Counted from the first letter of the stretch, positions 1-9,102 are shown. The stretch: DNA of 33,208 bases from Planctomycetota bacterium (GCA_014384025.1 JACNGQ010000150.1:20202-53409); one strand, 5' to 3'. Program-made: numbers and translations. The notes: generated by a model not told the origin, from the sequence alone.

Positions 1-80
1 GAGTTATCAGCTTTTTGGGCGGTTATACGGGGAACTCCATCCCCTTTAAATATACCGATAAATTACAACAATTTAATATG

Positions 81-108
81 TTGTCAAGTTCGAAAATTCC
101 GTTACAAT
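81..108 (+). promoter_or_regulatory. Candidate distal promoter for galM
   Basis: TTGTCA at 81-86 and TACAAT at 103-108 are separated by 16 bases, a good sigma-70-type match by eye. It lies about 125 bases ahead of the epimerase start. A second, better-matched pair lies downstream, so this one may be accessory or chance. The rest of 1-231 holds no convincing gene; a weak GGGG/CCCC hairpin near 29-48 could be the end of an upstream transcript. Confidence 0.35.
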
Positions 109-143
109 GTTCAAGGATACCCGAGCTATGGAAAATAAAATTT

Positions 144-172
144 TTGACAATTTATTTCACCAGCGGTATATT
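144..172 (+). promoter_or_regulatory. Candidate promoter for galM
   Basis: TTGACA at 144-149, a 17-base spacer and TATATT at 167-172 form a near-consensus sigma-70-type promoter. The predicted start of transcription is about 179, giving a leader of roughly 50 bases before the epimerase ATG at 232. A Shine-Dalgarno-like AGGGAG lies about 10 bases before that ATG. Confidence 0.55.
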
Positions 173-231
173 TCAAGATGGTTTTACAATTCATAAAAAC
201 TGATATAATTTCAGGCAGGGAGTAATAAAAG

Positions 232-1398
232 ATGAAGAAGAGATTTTGTCTTATATATGTTCTGGCGTTAACGGTTGTTTATATGCCCGGCTGCAAGAAG
301 AGAGCTCCGAAAGAACCGGAAATCACGCCCGAAGTTAAGAAGGAGGCAATACCAATGAGCGCTAATGAAGAGCCTTTCGGCCAGACACCCGACGGCAGGC
401 AAGTTGTTTTGTACACATTGACTAATCCCAGCGGTCTGACAGCCAGGATTACCAACTACGGCGCCATTCTGGTTTCGCTGGAGGTACCGGACAGGACGGG
501 GAGGCTGGATGATATAACACTGGGCTTCGATTCACTTGATGGATATATTAAGGTTCACCCCTACTTCGGAGCGACTGTCGGACGGTATGCCAATCGCATC
601 GGCAAGGCCCAGTTCACGCTCGACGGTGTCTTGTATAAGTTAGCCGCCAACAATGATGAAAATCATCTGCACGGAGGTACCAAGGGATTTGACAAAGCAG
701 TATGGAAACCCGTGGAGTGCCAGGCCGACAGCCAGAAAACATGGGTAAAGATGAGCTACATAAGTGAGGACGACGAAGAAGGATATCCCGGTAATATAGC
801 GTGTACAGTCACCTATACTCTGACAAAAGATAATGAGCTGAAGATAAGCTATGAGGCCGAGACAGACAAAACCACGATATTAAACCTGACGAATCACAGC
901 TACTTCAATCTTGCCGGGCAAGGAACAGGGGACATTCTGGACCACGAGCTAATGCTCAACGCCGACAAGTACACGCCGGTCGATGAAGGTTTGATACCTA
1001 CGGGCGAAATCAGAAACGTTACAGGTTCCCCGATGGACTTTACTTCATCTATGTCTATTGGCTCTCGAATCAAGCAGGTTGAAGGGGGCTATGACCATAA
1101 TTACGTACTCAACAGCGGCGGAGGTGCACTTGCTTTGTGTGCAGAGGTGTATGAACCAAGCAGCGGTCGAGTTATGACAATACATACCACCGAACCGGGT
1201 GTTCAGCTCTATACGGGAAACTTTCTGGACGGTACGTTAACAGGCAAAAGCGGCAGGGTGTACAATAAGCATTACGGGTTCTGCCTGGAAACTCAGCACT
1301 TCCCGGATTCGCCCAATAAGCCTGATTTCCCTACTGTTGTTTTGCTCCCGGGTCAAAAATTCACGTCCGAAACCGTGCACAAATTCTCCACACGATAA
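232..1398 (+). CDS. galM: Aldose 1-epimerase (galactose mutarotase), predicted lipoprotein
   Basis: This protein interconverts the alpha and beta anomers of aldoses such as galactose or glucose. The 388-residue product starts with a lipoprotein signal: MKKR, a hydrophobic stretch, then MPGC with the lipidated Cys at position 21. An acidic/basic linker follows, then a full GalM domain from about residue 45. Family landmarks are GRYANRIG (117-124), HLHGG (His147, matching the substrate-binding His96 of characterised GalM), NHSYFNLAG (221-229, general-acid His222) and CLETQHFPDSPN with the catalytic-base Glu353. Cytoplasmic GalM proteins are about 340 residues, so the extra length is the export signal and linker. 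A surface or periplasmic mutarotase fits uptake of sugars released outside the cytoplasm, in keeping with the sulfatase operon elsewhere in the window. It converges with the next gene. Confidence 0.92.
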   Translation: MKKRFCLIYVLALTVVYMPGCKKRAPKEPEITPEVKKEAIPMSANEEPFGQTPDGRQVVLYTLTNPSGLTARITNYGAILVSLEVPDRTGRLDDITLGFDSLDGYIKVHPYFGATVGRYANRIGKAQFTLDGVLYKLAANNDENHLHGGTKGFDKAVWKPVECQADSQKTWVKMSYISEDDEEGYPGNIACTVTYTLTKDNELKISYEAETDKTTILNLTNHSYFNLAGQGTGDILDHELMLNADKYTPVDEGLIPTGEIRNVTGSPMDFTSSMSIGSRIKQVEGGYDHNYVLNSGGGALALCAEVYEPSSGRVMTIHTTEPGVQLYTGNFLDGTLTGKSGRVYNKHYGFCLETQHFPDSPNKPDFPTVVLLPGQKFTSETVHKFSTR

Positions 1399-1443
1399 AT
1401 ATGGAGCCGGCGAGAGGTGACAGTCGAGAGATATGCTGTTATC

Positions 1444-2856
1444 TCAGGCCAGATAGATTTTGTCACCCGGGTTGATTTGTGGTATCTGATTTAGCTTTTC
1501 TTTGATGTCCTCTTTACAGAGCGCGAAGCCCGGGGCGATTTCAATTAAACAATCAATCGAACCATCCGGCTTTTTCGGAACGGTCAGACCCGCCGATTCG
1601 AGCCATGATGCAGCGCGGGCAACCATCATTTTTCTGGTGGTTCCAACGCTGTCAACACCTGTGGCATTTTTGGTGGGCGCAAATTCTTCGGGCCGGAGTG
1701 TCTCTAAGATTATCGACTTCGAAGCCAGCGGTACTGCGTCAAAAACAAAGCTCTCCAGTTTTACACCGTTCGGCTCAGCAGGTTCGAGAGGCTCTCCTCG
1801 CTCATCGACGTGCGGAATCTTTTTAAGTGCCCTGTGCAGGGGCAAAGAAAAACCATCGGCGTTTAGTCTCTCGGCGAAGGCGCGGTTTATGATGTGGATA
1901 GCGATACTGCCGAGTTTAAAGGTCAATGAGCCATCCGGGCTTCTTTTTTCGGCCAGCTCGTCAGGCAAATCGCTGTATTCGATTATGGTCAGCCTGCCGT
2001 CAACCAGACAGAAGTTGCCGACTTTTTCAAATGGTCCGGTTTTAATGACCGCTCTTGAAGACATCTCGGCGTTGTCGAGGGCGTGCAATCCGATAAAGAG
2101 AGGGTCGAAAATATTTATCAGAGGATTATCTACCTGAAAGTAGCTGATAAATTCGACGCCTCGTCTTTTCATATCTTCTATCGCCCCGCTTTGGTAAAGC
2201 GCCTTAAGGCTTCCGCCGTGTCCGTCCGGTGAGCAGCTCAGGTTGGCTTTGTCTGCCAGCAGTATCCTTCCGTCGGAGCTGAAATTGGGCATCGTTCCCT
2301 GCTGGAATATAAAGACATTCTTTTCGTCCAAGGCGTAATAGTTATTCGAGCGAAAAATCTCTTCAGTCCTTGCACGGTTCAAAGGGCTGGTCATGATATA
2401 CCATGGGCAGACTGTATTGTATTTTCTTGAAGCTGCGGCGATGTACTCGGCAAAGATTTGAAACAGCGTTTTATTTTTAACGGGGCTGATGGGAAAATCC
2501 CCCTTCGGGCCGTCGAATCCGAGCCTTGTTCCCTGTCCGCCCGCGACGACAAAAGCGGCGACTTTCCCCTTCCGTATCAGGTCCTTGCCTAATTTGACAG
2601 CTTCGGTGTACTTTCGCTTCTGCTTATTATCGGACGGCCCAAGGCTGTAAAAAGGTGCAGGAAGAATATCGCTGCTGATTGCTTCAGAAGCAGGTTTTTT
2701 GACATAATCAGCCACCCAACAATCTATTTTCGCAAGGTCAAGCCGGCGGATTTGCGCAAGCAAACGCTGTCTTTGAGGTGCATCCAACTGGTCCCAAAAT
2801 GCCAAAAGATGGCTCTGGCGGTGCTTTTTGAGCACATTTTTTATATTTTCGTACAT
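1444..2856 (-). CDS. UDP-N-acetylhexosamine pyrophosphorylase-like nucleotidyltransferase (UDPGP type 1 family)
   Basis: This 470-residue protein belongs to the eukaryotic-type UDPGP/UAP1 family, which makes UDP-sugars from UTP and a sugar 1-phosphate and is distinct from bacterial GlmU. The nucleotide-binding loop AGGQGTRLGFDGPKG begins at residue 105. SPDGHGGSLKAL, YFQVDNPL and ESFVFDAVPLA match the UAP1 pattern (APDGNGG, VDN, MEKFVFD), and the PEEFAPTKNA motif near the C-terminus matches EDEFSPLKNA of human AGX1. The family resemblance favours GlcNAc-1-P or GalNAc-1-P as substrate, but glucose 1-phosphate cannot be excluded by eye. The start ATG has only a weak AGAG ahead of it. It is divergent from the pseudopilin gene and shares the 2857-3365 intergenic region with it. 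Confidence 0.88.
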   Translation of the reverse strand: MYENIKNVLKKHRQSHLLAFWDQLDAPQRQRLLAQIRRLDLAKIDCWVADYVKKPASEAISSDILPAPFYSLGPSDNKQKRKYTEAVKLGKDLIRKGKVAAFVVAGGQGTRLGFDGPKGDFPISPVKNKTLFQIFAEYIAAASRKYNTVCPWYIMTSPLNRARTEEIFRSNNYYALDEKNVFIFQQGTMPNFSSDGRILLADKANLSCSPDGHGGSLKALYQSGAIEDMKRRGVEFISYFQVDNPLINIFDPLFIGLHALDNAEMSSRAVIKTGPFEKVGNFCLVDGRLTIIEYSDLPDELAEKRSPDGSLTFKLGSIAIHIINRAFAERLNADGFSLPLHRALKKIPHVDERGEPLEPAEPNGVKLESFVFDAVPLASKSIILETLRPEEFAPTKNATGVDSVGTTRKMMVARAASWLESAGLTVPKKPDGSIDCLIEIAPGFALCKEDIKEKLNQIPQINPGDKIYLA

Positions 2857-2957
2857 CTCTGTTGAGTACTCATATCCAAGATTTCGAGCTAAAAAGAGGG
2901 ATATTACACTATTTTTAATTTTTTATCAAGAAAGGCATAAAATTCGCCGAAATTTAT

Positions 2958-2986
2958 TTGACAGGGAAGCTGCCCTGTGTTACGAT
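2958..2986 (+). promoter_or_regulatory. Candidate promoter of pseudopilin-Hint gene 1, with palindrome in the spacer
   Basis: TTGACA (2958-2963), a 17-base spacer and TACGAT (2981-2986) predict transcription from about 2993. The spacer region contains the inverted repeat ACAGGG-AAGCTG-CCCTGT (2961-2978), whose first arm overlaps the -35 box. That is where a repressor operator would sit, although no regulator is known here. The predicted start lies about 5 bases before the inverted-repeat element at 2998. Confidence 0.5.
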
Positions 2987-2992
2987 TATAGC

Positions 2993-3365
2993 TGAAACAG
3001 GTAGGTTTGGAAAGTACTGTTATCATAATAAAAACCGTCATCATATTTGGTTCAAAATTTCATATCGAAAAACCGACCTGTCAGGATGAGGAATATTGAA
3101 GAGGCATTTTTACGGTTTGGCTGGGTACCTCAAATTAGCAGCTATGCTGGAAGTATGTAAATTCAAATGTGTAAACTCTGTTTTTTAACAGGTTGGACTG
3201 GCCGTTTTTAAGTAAACAACATTAACTCGAGGAGATTCGCATACGGAAGAGTGTTTAGTGTCCGGCGTTTATGTGGCAGTAAGCATTTATAAATTAAAAG
3301 TAAACCGAAGCGTATTTAAAAACGGTCTAATTTTGCGAATCCCAAATTAGAAAAGGAGAACAAAA
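2993..3365 (+). promoter_or_regulatory. Candidate structured 5' leader of pseudopilin-Hint gene 1
   Basis: There is no gene in 2857-3365. If the promoter at 2958-2986 is used, the mRNA has a leader of about 373 bases. It starts with an 83-base element with inverted-repeat ends (2998-3080), passes through blocks shared with the leader of gene 2 (GGTTTGGCT near 3114, CGTTTTTAAG near 3203, GTTTAGTG near 3251, TTAAAAACGGTC near 3316), and ends with a long-range stem. In that stem GATTCGCA (3234-3241) pairs with TGCGAATC (3334-3341), extendable by two G-C pairs past a bulged A. The Shine-Dalgarno AAGGAG (3353-3358) follows 10 bases later. The structure was paired by eye and is inferred; its conservation with the second leader is seen directly. 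Confidence 0.55.
2998..3080 (+). repeat. Leader repeat element, copy 1
   Basis: This 83-base element is bounded by CAGGTAGGTTT and AAACCGACCTG, which pair with a single A-G mismatch. The interior shares TATCATAAT, CCGTCATCATATT and TTTCATATCG with two more copies at 25390-25465 and 25216-25294. All three lie in the same orientation relative to a pseudopilin-Hint gene. Compared with the 25390 copy, the third base pair of the stem changes from C-G to T-A, a compensatory change that favours a paired structure. Confidence 0.7.
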
Positions 3366-4637
<1,272 letters not shown>

Positions 4638-4696
4638 GACGGCGTTTCGATACAGTCGTTTATAGAGCACAGATTATTCCTGCTTCGGTTGTTTAC

Positions 4697-4734
4697 AAGC
4701 GGCCTTATGCACAATCGCATAAGGCCGCTTTTTT
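4697..4734 (+). terminator. Rho-independent terminator of pseudopilin-Hint gene 1
   Basis: A perfect 13-bp stem AAGCGGCCTTATG (4697-4709) / CATAAGGCCGCTT (4718-4730) with an 8-base loop runs into a T tract (4729-4734). It lies 59 bases after the pseudopilin stop. The terminator of the second paralogue has a closely related stem (CGGCCTTGTG). Confidence 0.93.
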
Positions 4735-4769
4735 ATTGTGTGCGTCCGGGCGAGCATACTGGGCAGTTC

Positions 4770-4798
4770 TTGCAAAAAATCTTTCCTTTCGGTATTAT
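4770..4798 (+). promoter_or_regulatory. Candidate smpB promoter
   Basis: TTGCAA (4770-4775), a 17-base spacer and TATTAT (4793-4798). The expected transcription start is about 4805, which is the smpB ATG itself (4806), and no Shine-Dalgarno sequence is present. The mRNA would be leaderless or nearly so. The sulfatase operon promoter uses the same two hexamers and the same spacing. Confidence 0.55.
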
Positions 4799-4805
4799 AG
4801 TCGGG

Positions 4806-5291
4806 ATGGCAGCTAAATCACGAAAGGACAAGCATAAAGAAGGTCCTGTGGCAGTTAATAAAAAGGCCTACAGAAACTTCGAGCTTGTCGAGAAGTTCGA
4901 GGCCGGCCTTGGACTTCTCGGCACCGAGGTCAAGTCACTGCGGACAGGGACCGCCGACCTGAGCGGTTCGTACGCGAGGATCGACGGCGGGCAATGCTGG
5001 CTCGTCGGGGCAACAATTGCGCAGTATCAGCAGGCGGGTGTCAACCAGCATGACCCGGCGAGAAAAAGAAAGCTTTTGCTGCATAAATCAGAAATACACA
5101 AAATAAGAACAAAGCTCGAACAGCGCGGCTTTACCTTTGTTCCGCTGCGAATTTACTTCAACGACAGGGGCTATGCAAAAATAGAATTAGCTTTGGCCAG
5201 AGGTAAAAGGCAATACGATAAAAGAAAAACGATTACCGAACGCGATCAGAAGCGTGATGTCGATAGAAGCATGAAAAAATATCGAAGATAA
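4806..5291 (+). CDS. smpB: SsrA-binding protein SmpB
   Basis: SmpB binds tmRNA and delivers it to stalled ribosomes for trans-translation. From the ATG at 4806 the product is 161 residues, the family's usual length: MAAKSRKDKHKEGPVAVNKKAYRNFEL, then GLLGTEVKSLRTGTADLSGSYARI, the HDPARKRKLLLHKSEI motif, and a basic tail KRQYDKRKTITERDQKRDVDR. The open frame extends upstream to 4689, but that would put the start inside the preceding gene's terminator, and the extra 39 residues do not look like SmpB. The ATG lies about 7 bases after a good -10 box with no ribosome binding site, so initiation is probably leaderless. No tmRNA gene was seen nearby. It heads a short run with the DUF1844 gene (25-base gap) and trpC. 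Confidence 0.96.
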   Translation: MAAKSRKDKHKEGPVAVNKKAYRNFELVEKFEAGLGLLGTEVKSLRTGTADLSGSYARIDGGQCWLVGATIAQYQQAGVNQHDPARKRKLLLHKSEIHKIRTKLEQRGFTFVPLRIYFNDRGYAKIELALARGKRQYDKRKTITERDQKRDVDRSMKKYRR

Positions 5292-5316
5292 CAAGAATAT
5301 TCAGAGGGTTTAAGCT

Positions 5317-5709
5317 ATGGCCAAAGAGGAAAAGAAAGAAGAGAAAAAAATCATAGTCGATGAGGACTGGAAGGCAGAGGCGCAGAAAGAGAAAGAGATA
5401 TTAGCCGCGCAGGAAGAGGCCGAGAAGGAAAAGAAGCAGGAAGAAAAGCAGGCCCGCGGCCCTTTACCGGAGGGTAATTTTGCCGCATTGATCAGCATGC
5501 TCACCACGCAGTCACTGTTCGCATTGGGCCTGCTGCATGTGAAGGGTCAGGAAGAAAAGGAGCCGGACCTGGAGATGGCAAAATACCATATCGATATACT
5601 CGAAACCATCCAGGAAAAAACCAAAGGTAATTTAACTAAAGAGGAAGAAACCGTACTGACCAATACTCTTAATGAGCTTCGTATGGGCTATGTCAGGGTC
5701 GCAGGATAA
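5317..5709 (+). CDS. DUF1844 domain protein
   Basis: This small protein (130 residues) has two parts. Residues 1-48 are extremely rich in Lys and Glu and likely form a charged coiled coil or disordered tail. Residues about 49-128 match the DUF1844 family pattern: LPEGNFAALISMLTTQSLFALGLL, then DLEMAKYHIDILETIQEKTKGNLTKEEE and a closing TLNELRMGYVRV. The family is common in planctomycetes, deltaproteobacteria and acidobacteria and has no established function. GAGGG lies 8 bases before the ATG. It ends 5 bases before the trpC start, so the two are probably translated from one message. Confidence 0.9.
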   Translation: MAKEEKKEEKKIIVDEDWKAEAQKEKEILAAQEEAEKEKKQEEKQARGPLPEGNFAALISMLTTQSLFALGLLHVKGQEEKEPDLEMAKYHIDILETIQEKTKGNLTKEEETVLTNTLNELRMGYVRVAG

Positions 5710-5714
5710 GTACA

Positions 5715-6518
5715 TTGACAAACATATTAGACAAAATAATCGCCGACAAAAGACATGAAGTGCGCTCTCGAAAAGAAAAGACAAGTCTTGAGGAGCTCAA
5801 AGAGCAGGTCCGCGCAATGCCGAAGTGCCGGAACTTCTACAAGGCCATCACCAAACCCAACAGGCGTGGCATAAACGTTATCGCAGAGGTCAAAAAGGCC
5901 TCGCCATCTGCAGGTGTCATCCGTGAGGATTTCGAGCCTGTGGCGATTGCGCAAACCTACAAGAAATGCGGGGCCGACGCAATCAGCGTTCTTACCGATG
6001 AAAAATATTTTCAGGGTCGTCTCGAATTTATAAATCAGATACGCCGGGCGGTAGATTTACCCGTCTTGCGAAAGGATTTTATCATCGACCCCTGGCAGGT
6101 TTATGAAGCCCGCGCCGCCGGCGCCGACGCGATACTATTAATAGCAGAAGCACTAAAGCCCGGCGAACTGATGGACATGATGATAGCGGCTGCCGAGCTT
6201 ACGCTAACGGTTCTTCTCGAAGTTCACCGCGCCGATACGTTAATGGCTGTTCGAAGCATGATTGGTTTCCCTAAAAAAGGATACAGCGTTCTCGGAATCA
6301 ACAACCGCAACCTGACAACGATGCAAGTCGATTTGAACACGACGAGCCGATTAGCTGAATTTATTGACGACAAAAACGAGCTTGTCGCTGAAAGCGGGAT
6401 AAAAACGCGAGCCGATGTAGAAAAACTAAAGTCCGTCGGTGTAAGGGCAGTCCTGATCGGCCAGACGCTGTGTGAGCATCCTGACATAGAAGAGAAATTT
6501 GCGGAACTTTTCGGTTAA
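5715..6518 (+). CDS. trpC: Indole-3-glycerol phosphate synthase
   Basis: TrpC closes the indole ring in tryptophan biosynthesis, converting CdRP to indole-3-glycerol phosphate with loss of CO2 and water. The 267-residue single-domain (beta/alpha)8 protein shows the family residues in order: VIAEVKKASPS (Glu58, Lys60), LPVLRKDFI (catalytic Lys120), LLEVHRADTL (Glu169), LGINNRNL (Asn196) and VAESGI (Ser228). The start is a TTG at 5715 with AGGA 8 bases upstream; the N-terminus MTNILDKIIADKRHEV is typical of the family, which supports it. No other trp gene is in the window, so the pathway is dispersed in this genome. It converges with glnS at a gap of 53 bases with no clear terminator. Confidence 0.96.
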   Translation: MTNILDKIIADKRHEVRSRKEKTSLEELKEQVRAMPKCRNFYKAITKPNRRGINVIAEVKKASPSAGVIREDFEPVAIAQTYKKCGADAISVLTDEKYFQGRLEFINQIRRAVDLPVLRKDFIIDPWQVYEARAAGADAILLIAEALKPGELMDMMIAAAELTLTVLLEVHRADTLMAVRSMIGFPKKGYSVLGINNRNLTTMQVDLNTTSRLAEFIDDKNELVAESGIKTRADVEKLKSVGVRAVLIGQTLCEHPDIEEKFAELFG

Positions 6519-6571
6519 GGACTTACCAAGGGTATACAAAATCTTGACCGCAACGGGAAGTTACAATTTAA

Positions 6572-8275
6572 TTAACTTTCCTTTTGGGCTTTTTGTATTT
6601 TGGCCCACGTGTCACGCAAGCCTACCGTTCGATTAAATACCAGTTTGCCATCGGAGCTATCCGGGTCAACACAGAAATAGCCCAATCTTTCGAACTGGTA
6701 TCGGCTGAGCGGTGCAGCACCTATTAGAGACGGCTCAATCCGGCAGGAATTGAGGACCTGGCATGAGTCCGGGTTCAGGTTTGATTTGAAATCCTCACCT
6801 TCGGCTGTCTTGTCTGGATTTTCCTTCGTGAACAAATGGTCATACAATCTCACCTGTGCCTCGAGCGATTTGTCGGCTGAAACCCAGTGCAGCGTTGACT
6901 TGACTTTTCGCCCATCGGGGGCATCTCCGCCGCGTGTGGCGGGGTCATAAGTGCAGCGCAGCTCGACGATTTGGCCGTTCTGGTCCTTAATTACATCCTT
7001 ACAGGTGATGAAATACGCATATCGCAGACGGACCTCCCGGCCGGGCGCCAAGCGGTAAAATTTCTTCACAGGCTCAGCCATAAAATCATCCTGCTCAATA
7101 TACAGCTCCCGCGAGAAGGGGACTTTTCGCGTACCGGCGTTTGGGTCTTCAGGATTGTTAATGGCTTCAAGCTCTTCGACCTGGCCTTGCGGATAATTAT
7201 CAATGACCACCTTGAGCGGTTTTAGCACAGCCATCACCCGCGGCGAGGTTTTGTTTAAATCTTCCCGCAGGCAATGTTCCAGCATTGCGATATCGACTGT
7301 GCTGTTGAATTTGTTGACTCCGATGCGTCTGCAGAACTCGCGAATTGCCCGCGGTGAGTATCCCCGTCTTCGCAGGCCTGAGATGCTCGGCATACGCGGG
7401 TCGTCCCAGCCGCTGACGTGGTTTTCCTGCACGAGCTGCAGCAGCTTTCGCTTGCTCATTACGGTATATGTCAGATTTAGTCGTGCAAACTCTATCTGCT
7501 GTGGGTGATAGGCCGCAAGCTCTTCAAGGAACCAGTCATACAGAGGACGATGGTTCTCGAACTCCAGAGTACAAATAGAATGGGTAATTTTTTCGATGGA
7601 ATCTTCGAGCCCGTGGGCCCAGTCATACATCGGATAGATGCACCATTTATCGCCTGTGCGGGGATGCGCCGCGTGCAGGATTCGATACATAACCGGATCT
7701 CGCATATTAACGTTGGGGGATGACATGTCGATTTTAGCCCGCAGGGTGCGCGAGCCATCCGGAAATTCGCCTTTCTTCATCCGCTCGAACAGGTCGAGAT
7801 TTTCCTCGACGGAACGGCTGCGAAAGGGACTGTCTTTTCCCGGTTCGGTCAGAGAACCGCGATATTCTCTTGTCTGCTCGGCCGTAAGGTCACAGACGTA
7901 AGCACTGCCTTTTTTAATAAGCTCAAGAGCATATTCATACATTTGCTCGAAGTAGTCCGAGGCGTAATACAGATGCTCGTTCCAGTCCCAGCCAAGCCAG
8001 CGAACATCTTCTATTATGGAATCGATATATTCCTGTTCTTCCTTGACTGGATTGGTATCGTCAAAGCGTAAGTGGCAGAGGCCGCCCTTATTCTCGGCGG
8101 CGATGCCGAAGTTCAGACAGATACTCTTGGCGTGTCCTATATGCAGATACCCGTTCGGCTCCGGCGGAAACCGTGTTACGACACGACCATCCCATTTGCC
8201 GGTTTTCAGGTCTTCAGCCACAATCTGGCGAATAAAATCAAGATTAATATTTTCTTCTTTGTTAGGTTTTTCCAC
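6572..8275 (-). CDS. glnS: Glutaminyl-tRNA synthetase
   Basis: GlnRS charges tRNA-Gln directly with glutamine. The 567-residue protein carries the class I signatures: [15 protein letters not shown] (HIGH at 45-48) and VMSKRK (272-277) in place of KMSKS. FDDTNP and [16 protein letters not shown], typical of GlnRS, separate it from the bacterial GluRS also encoded here at 9305. The C-terminal beta-barrel anticodon-binding domain is complete ([25 protein letters not shown]). The start is GTG at 8275 with a weak GGGAAG upstream; the family N-terminus ([17 protein letters not shown]) supports it. It lies 59 bases downstream of the lgt-like gene on the same strand. Confidence 0.97.
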   Translation of the reverse strand: MEKPNKEENINLDFIRQIVAEDLKTGKWDGRVVTRFPPEPNGYLHIGHAKSICLNFGIAAENKGGLCHLRFDDTNPVKEEQEYIDSIIEDVRWLGWDWNEHLYYASDYFEQMYEYALELIKKGSAYVCDLTAEQTREYRGSLTEPGKDSPFRSRSVEENLDLFERMKKGEFPDGSRTLRAKIDMSSPNVNMRDPVMYRILHAAHPRTGDKWCIYPMYDWAHGLEDSIEKITHSICTLEFENHRPLYDWFLEELAAYHPQQIEFARLNLTYTVMSKRKLLQLVQENHVSGWDDPRMPSISGLRRRGYSPRAIREFCRRIGVNKFNSTVDIAMLEHCLREDLNKTSPRVMAVLKPLKVVIDNYPQGQVEELEAINNPEDPNAGTRKVPFSRELYIEQDDFMAEPVKKFYRLAPGREVRLRYAYFITCKDVIKDQNGQIVELRCTYDPATRGGDAPDGRKVKSTLHWVSADKSLEAQVRLYDHLFTKENPDKTAEGEDFKSNLNPDSCQVLNSCRIEPSLIGAAPLSRYQFERLGYFCVDPDSSDGKLVFNRTVGLRDTWAKIQKAQKES

Positions 8276-8334
8276 GGTTTATACTTCCCAATTTTAAAAT
8301 TCAATACACCAACATTATCAATGACGACAATTTA

Positions 8335-9102
8335 TCATATAGTCATTGACCCGTCCAGTATGTCGTCGCGAACAAAGTATCGCCAGAGGAAAAGGATGAT
8401 TATTGAAACACCGGCGGCAAGCAGGCAGATAAGCTGTGATAAAGTTAGTGGGCCTATGAATAAGTGGTGGTCGAAGTCGCCCCTGAAAAATTCCGTGACC
8501 GCACGTCCGGTTCCGTAGAGGGCCAGGAACCATAAAATCATTGATCCCCGCCATTTTTCATATTTCAATTTTTTGAAGACTACAATAATGCAGATAACAA
8601 CCAAGACTTCATAAATCTGTGTCGGGTGCAGCGGTACGCCAGCCGGTGCGCCCCGAGCGCCTTCAGGAAATGTTATCGCCCAGGGCATAGAGCATGCTTT
8701 GCCATAGCAGCAGCCGTTAAATAAACACCCAATTTTAGTAAATATCCAGGGGACGGGAATGGATATTGCTACCAGGTCAAGTGCCTCACATCTTTTTTTG
8801 GCTAAAATCAACACCAAGGGCACAGCCAAAATAAAGTACGCCAACATCCCGCCCCACACACCCCCCTGCATATAGTGTCTGATGCTCAACAGGGTCCGGA
8901 AGTCAAATTGTGTGTTTTGGATATCGTATAGTATCTTGGCTCCAACGGTCATACCTTCCATATAACAAATGCCAGCAACAATCCAGACACGGCGCCGGAG
9001 ACGCAGCCGTCTGGCTATAAAGTAACAAATCAAAAAATGACTAAAAATACTCAGAATGTACAGGATACTATATGTCGGTACCGGTCCGATTCGCGGGTAC
9101 AT
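8335..9102 (-). CDS. lgt: Prolipoprotein diacylglyceryl transferase family protein (variant active site)
   Basis: Lgt transfers diacylglycerol from phosphatidylglycerol to the lipobox Cys of prolipoproteins in the cytoplasmic membrane. The 255-residue protein has about seven hydrophobic segments and family landmarks: QGGVWGG (79-85), KIGCLFNGCCYGK (123-135), MPWAITFP, LHPTQIYE (159-165) and YGTGRAVTEFFRGD (Arg200, matching E. coli Arg239). Several E. coli key positions differ: His103 aligns with Gln79, Arg143 with Lys123, Asn146 with Cys126 and Glu151 with Cys131. The GC-x3-GCCYG form is known from Lgt-family members of deltaproteobacteria and planctomycetes, so this is probably the local version of the enzyme, though a paralogue with another acyl-transfer role is possible. 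GAGG lies about 9 bases before the ATG. It is divergent from gltX. Confidence 0.85.
   Translation of the reverse strand: MYPRIGPVPTYSILYILSIFSHFLICYFIARRLRLRRRVWIVAGICYMEGMTVGAKILYDIQNTQFDFRTLLSIRHYMQGGVWGGMLAYFILAVPLVLILAKKRCEALDLVAISIPVPWIFTKIGCLFNGCCYGKACSMPWAITFPEGARGAPAGVPLHPTQIYEVLVVICIIVVFKKLKYEKWRGSMILWFLALYGTGRAVTEFFRGDFDHHLFIGPLTLSQLICLLAAGVSIIILFLWRYFVRDDILDGSMTI

Noticed and set aside
15-203. Open frame of 62 codons upstream of the epimerase
   Set aside because: It contains both candidate promoters, has no ribosome binding site, and the protein has no recognisable character. Treated as non-coding.
1502-2137. Long open frame antisense to the UDP-sugar pyrophosphorylase gene
   Set aside because: A shadow of the opposite strand; the minus-strand protein has clear family motifs while this one has none.
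2998-3365. Cyclic di-GMP (GEMM) riboswitch, attractive because pilus genes are often controlled by this messenger
   Set aside because: The core GEMM sequence elements were not found in either leader, so the leader is left as an unassigned structured RNA candidate.
5715-6518. Possible active-site loss in TrpC (SPSAG rather than SPSKG)
   Set aside because: The catalytic Lys and Glu residues (Glu58, Lys60, Lys120, Glu169) are present, and SPSAG occurs in functional family members.
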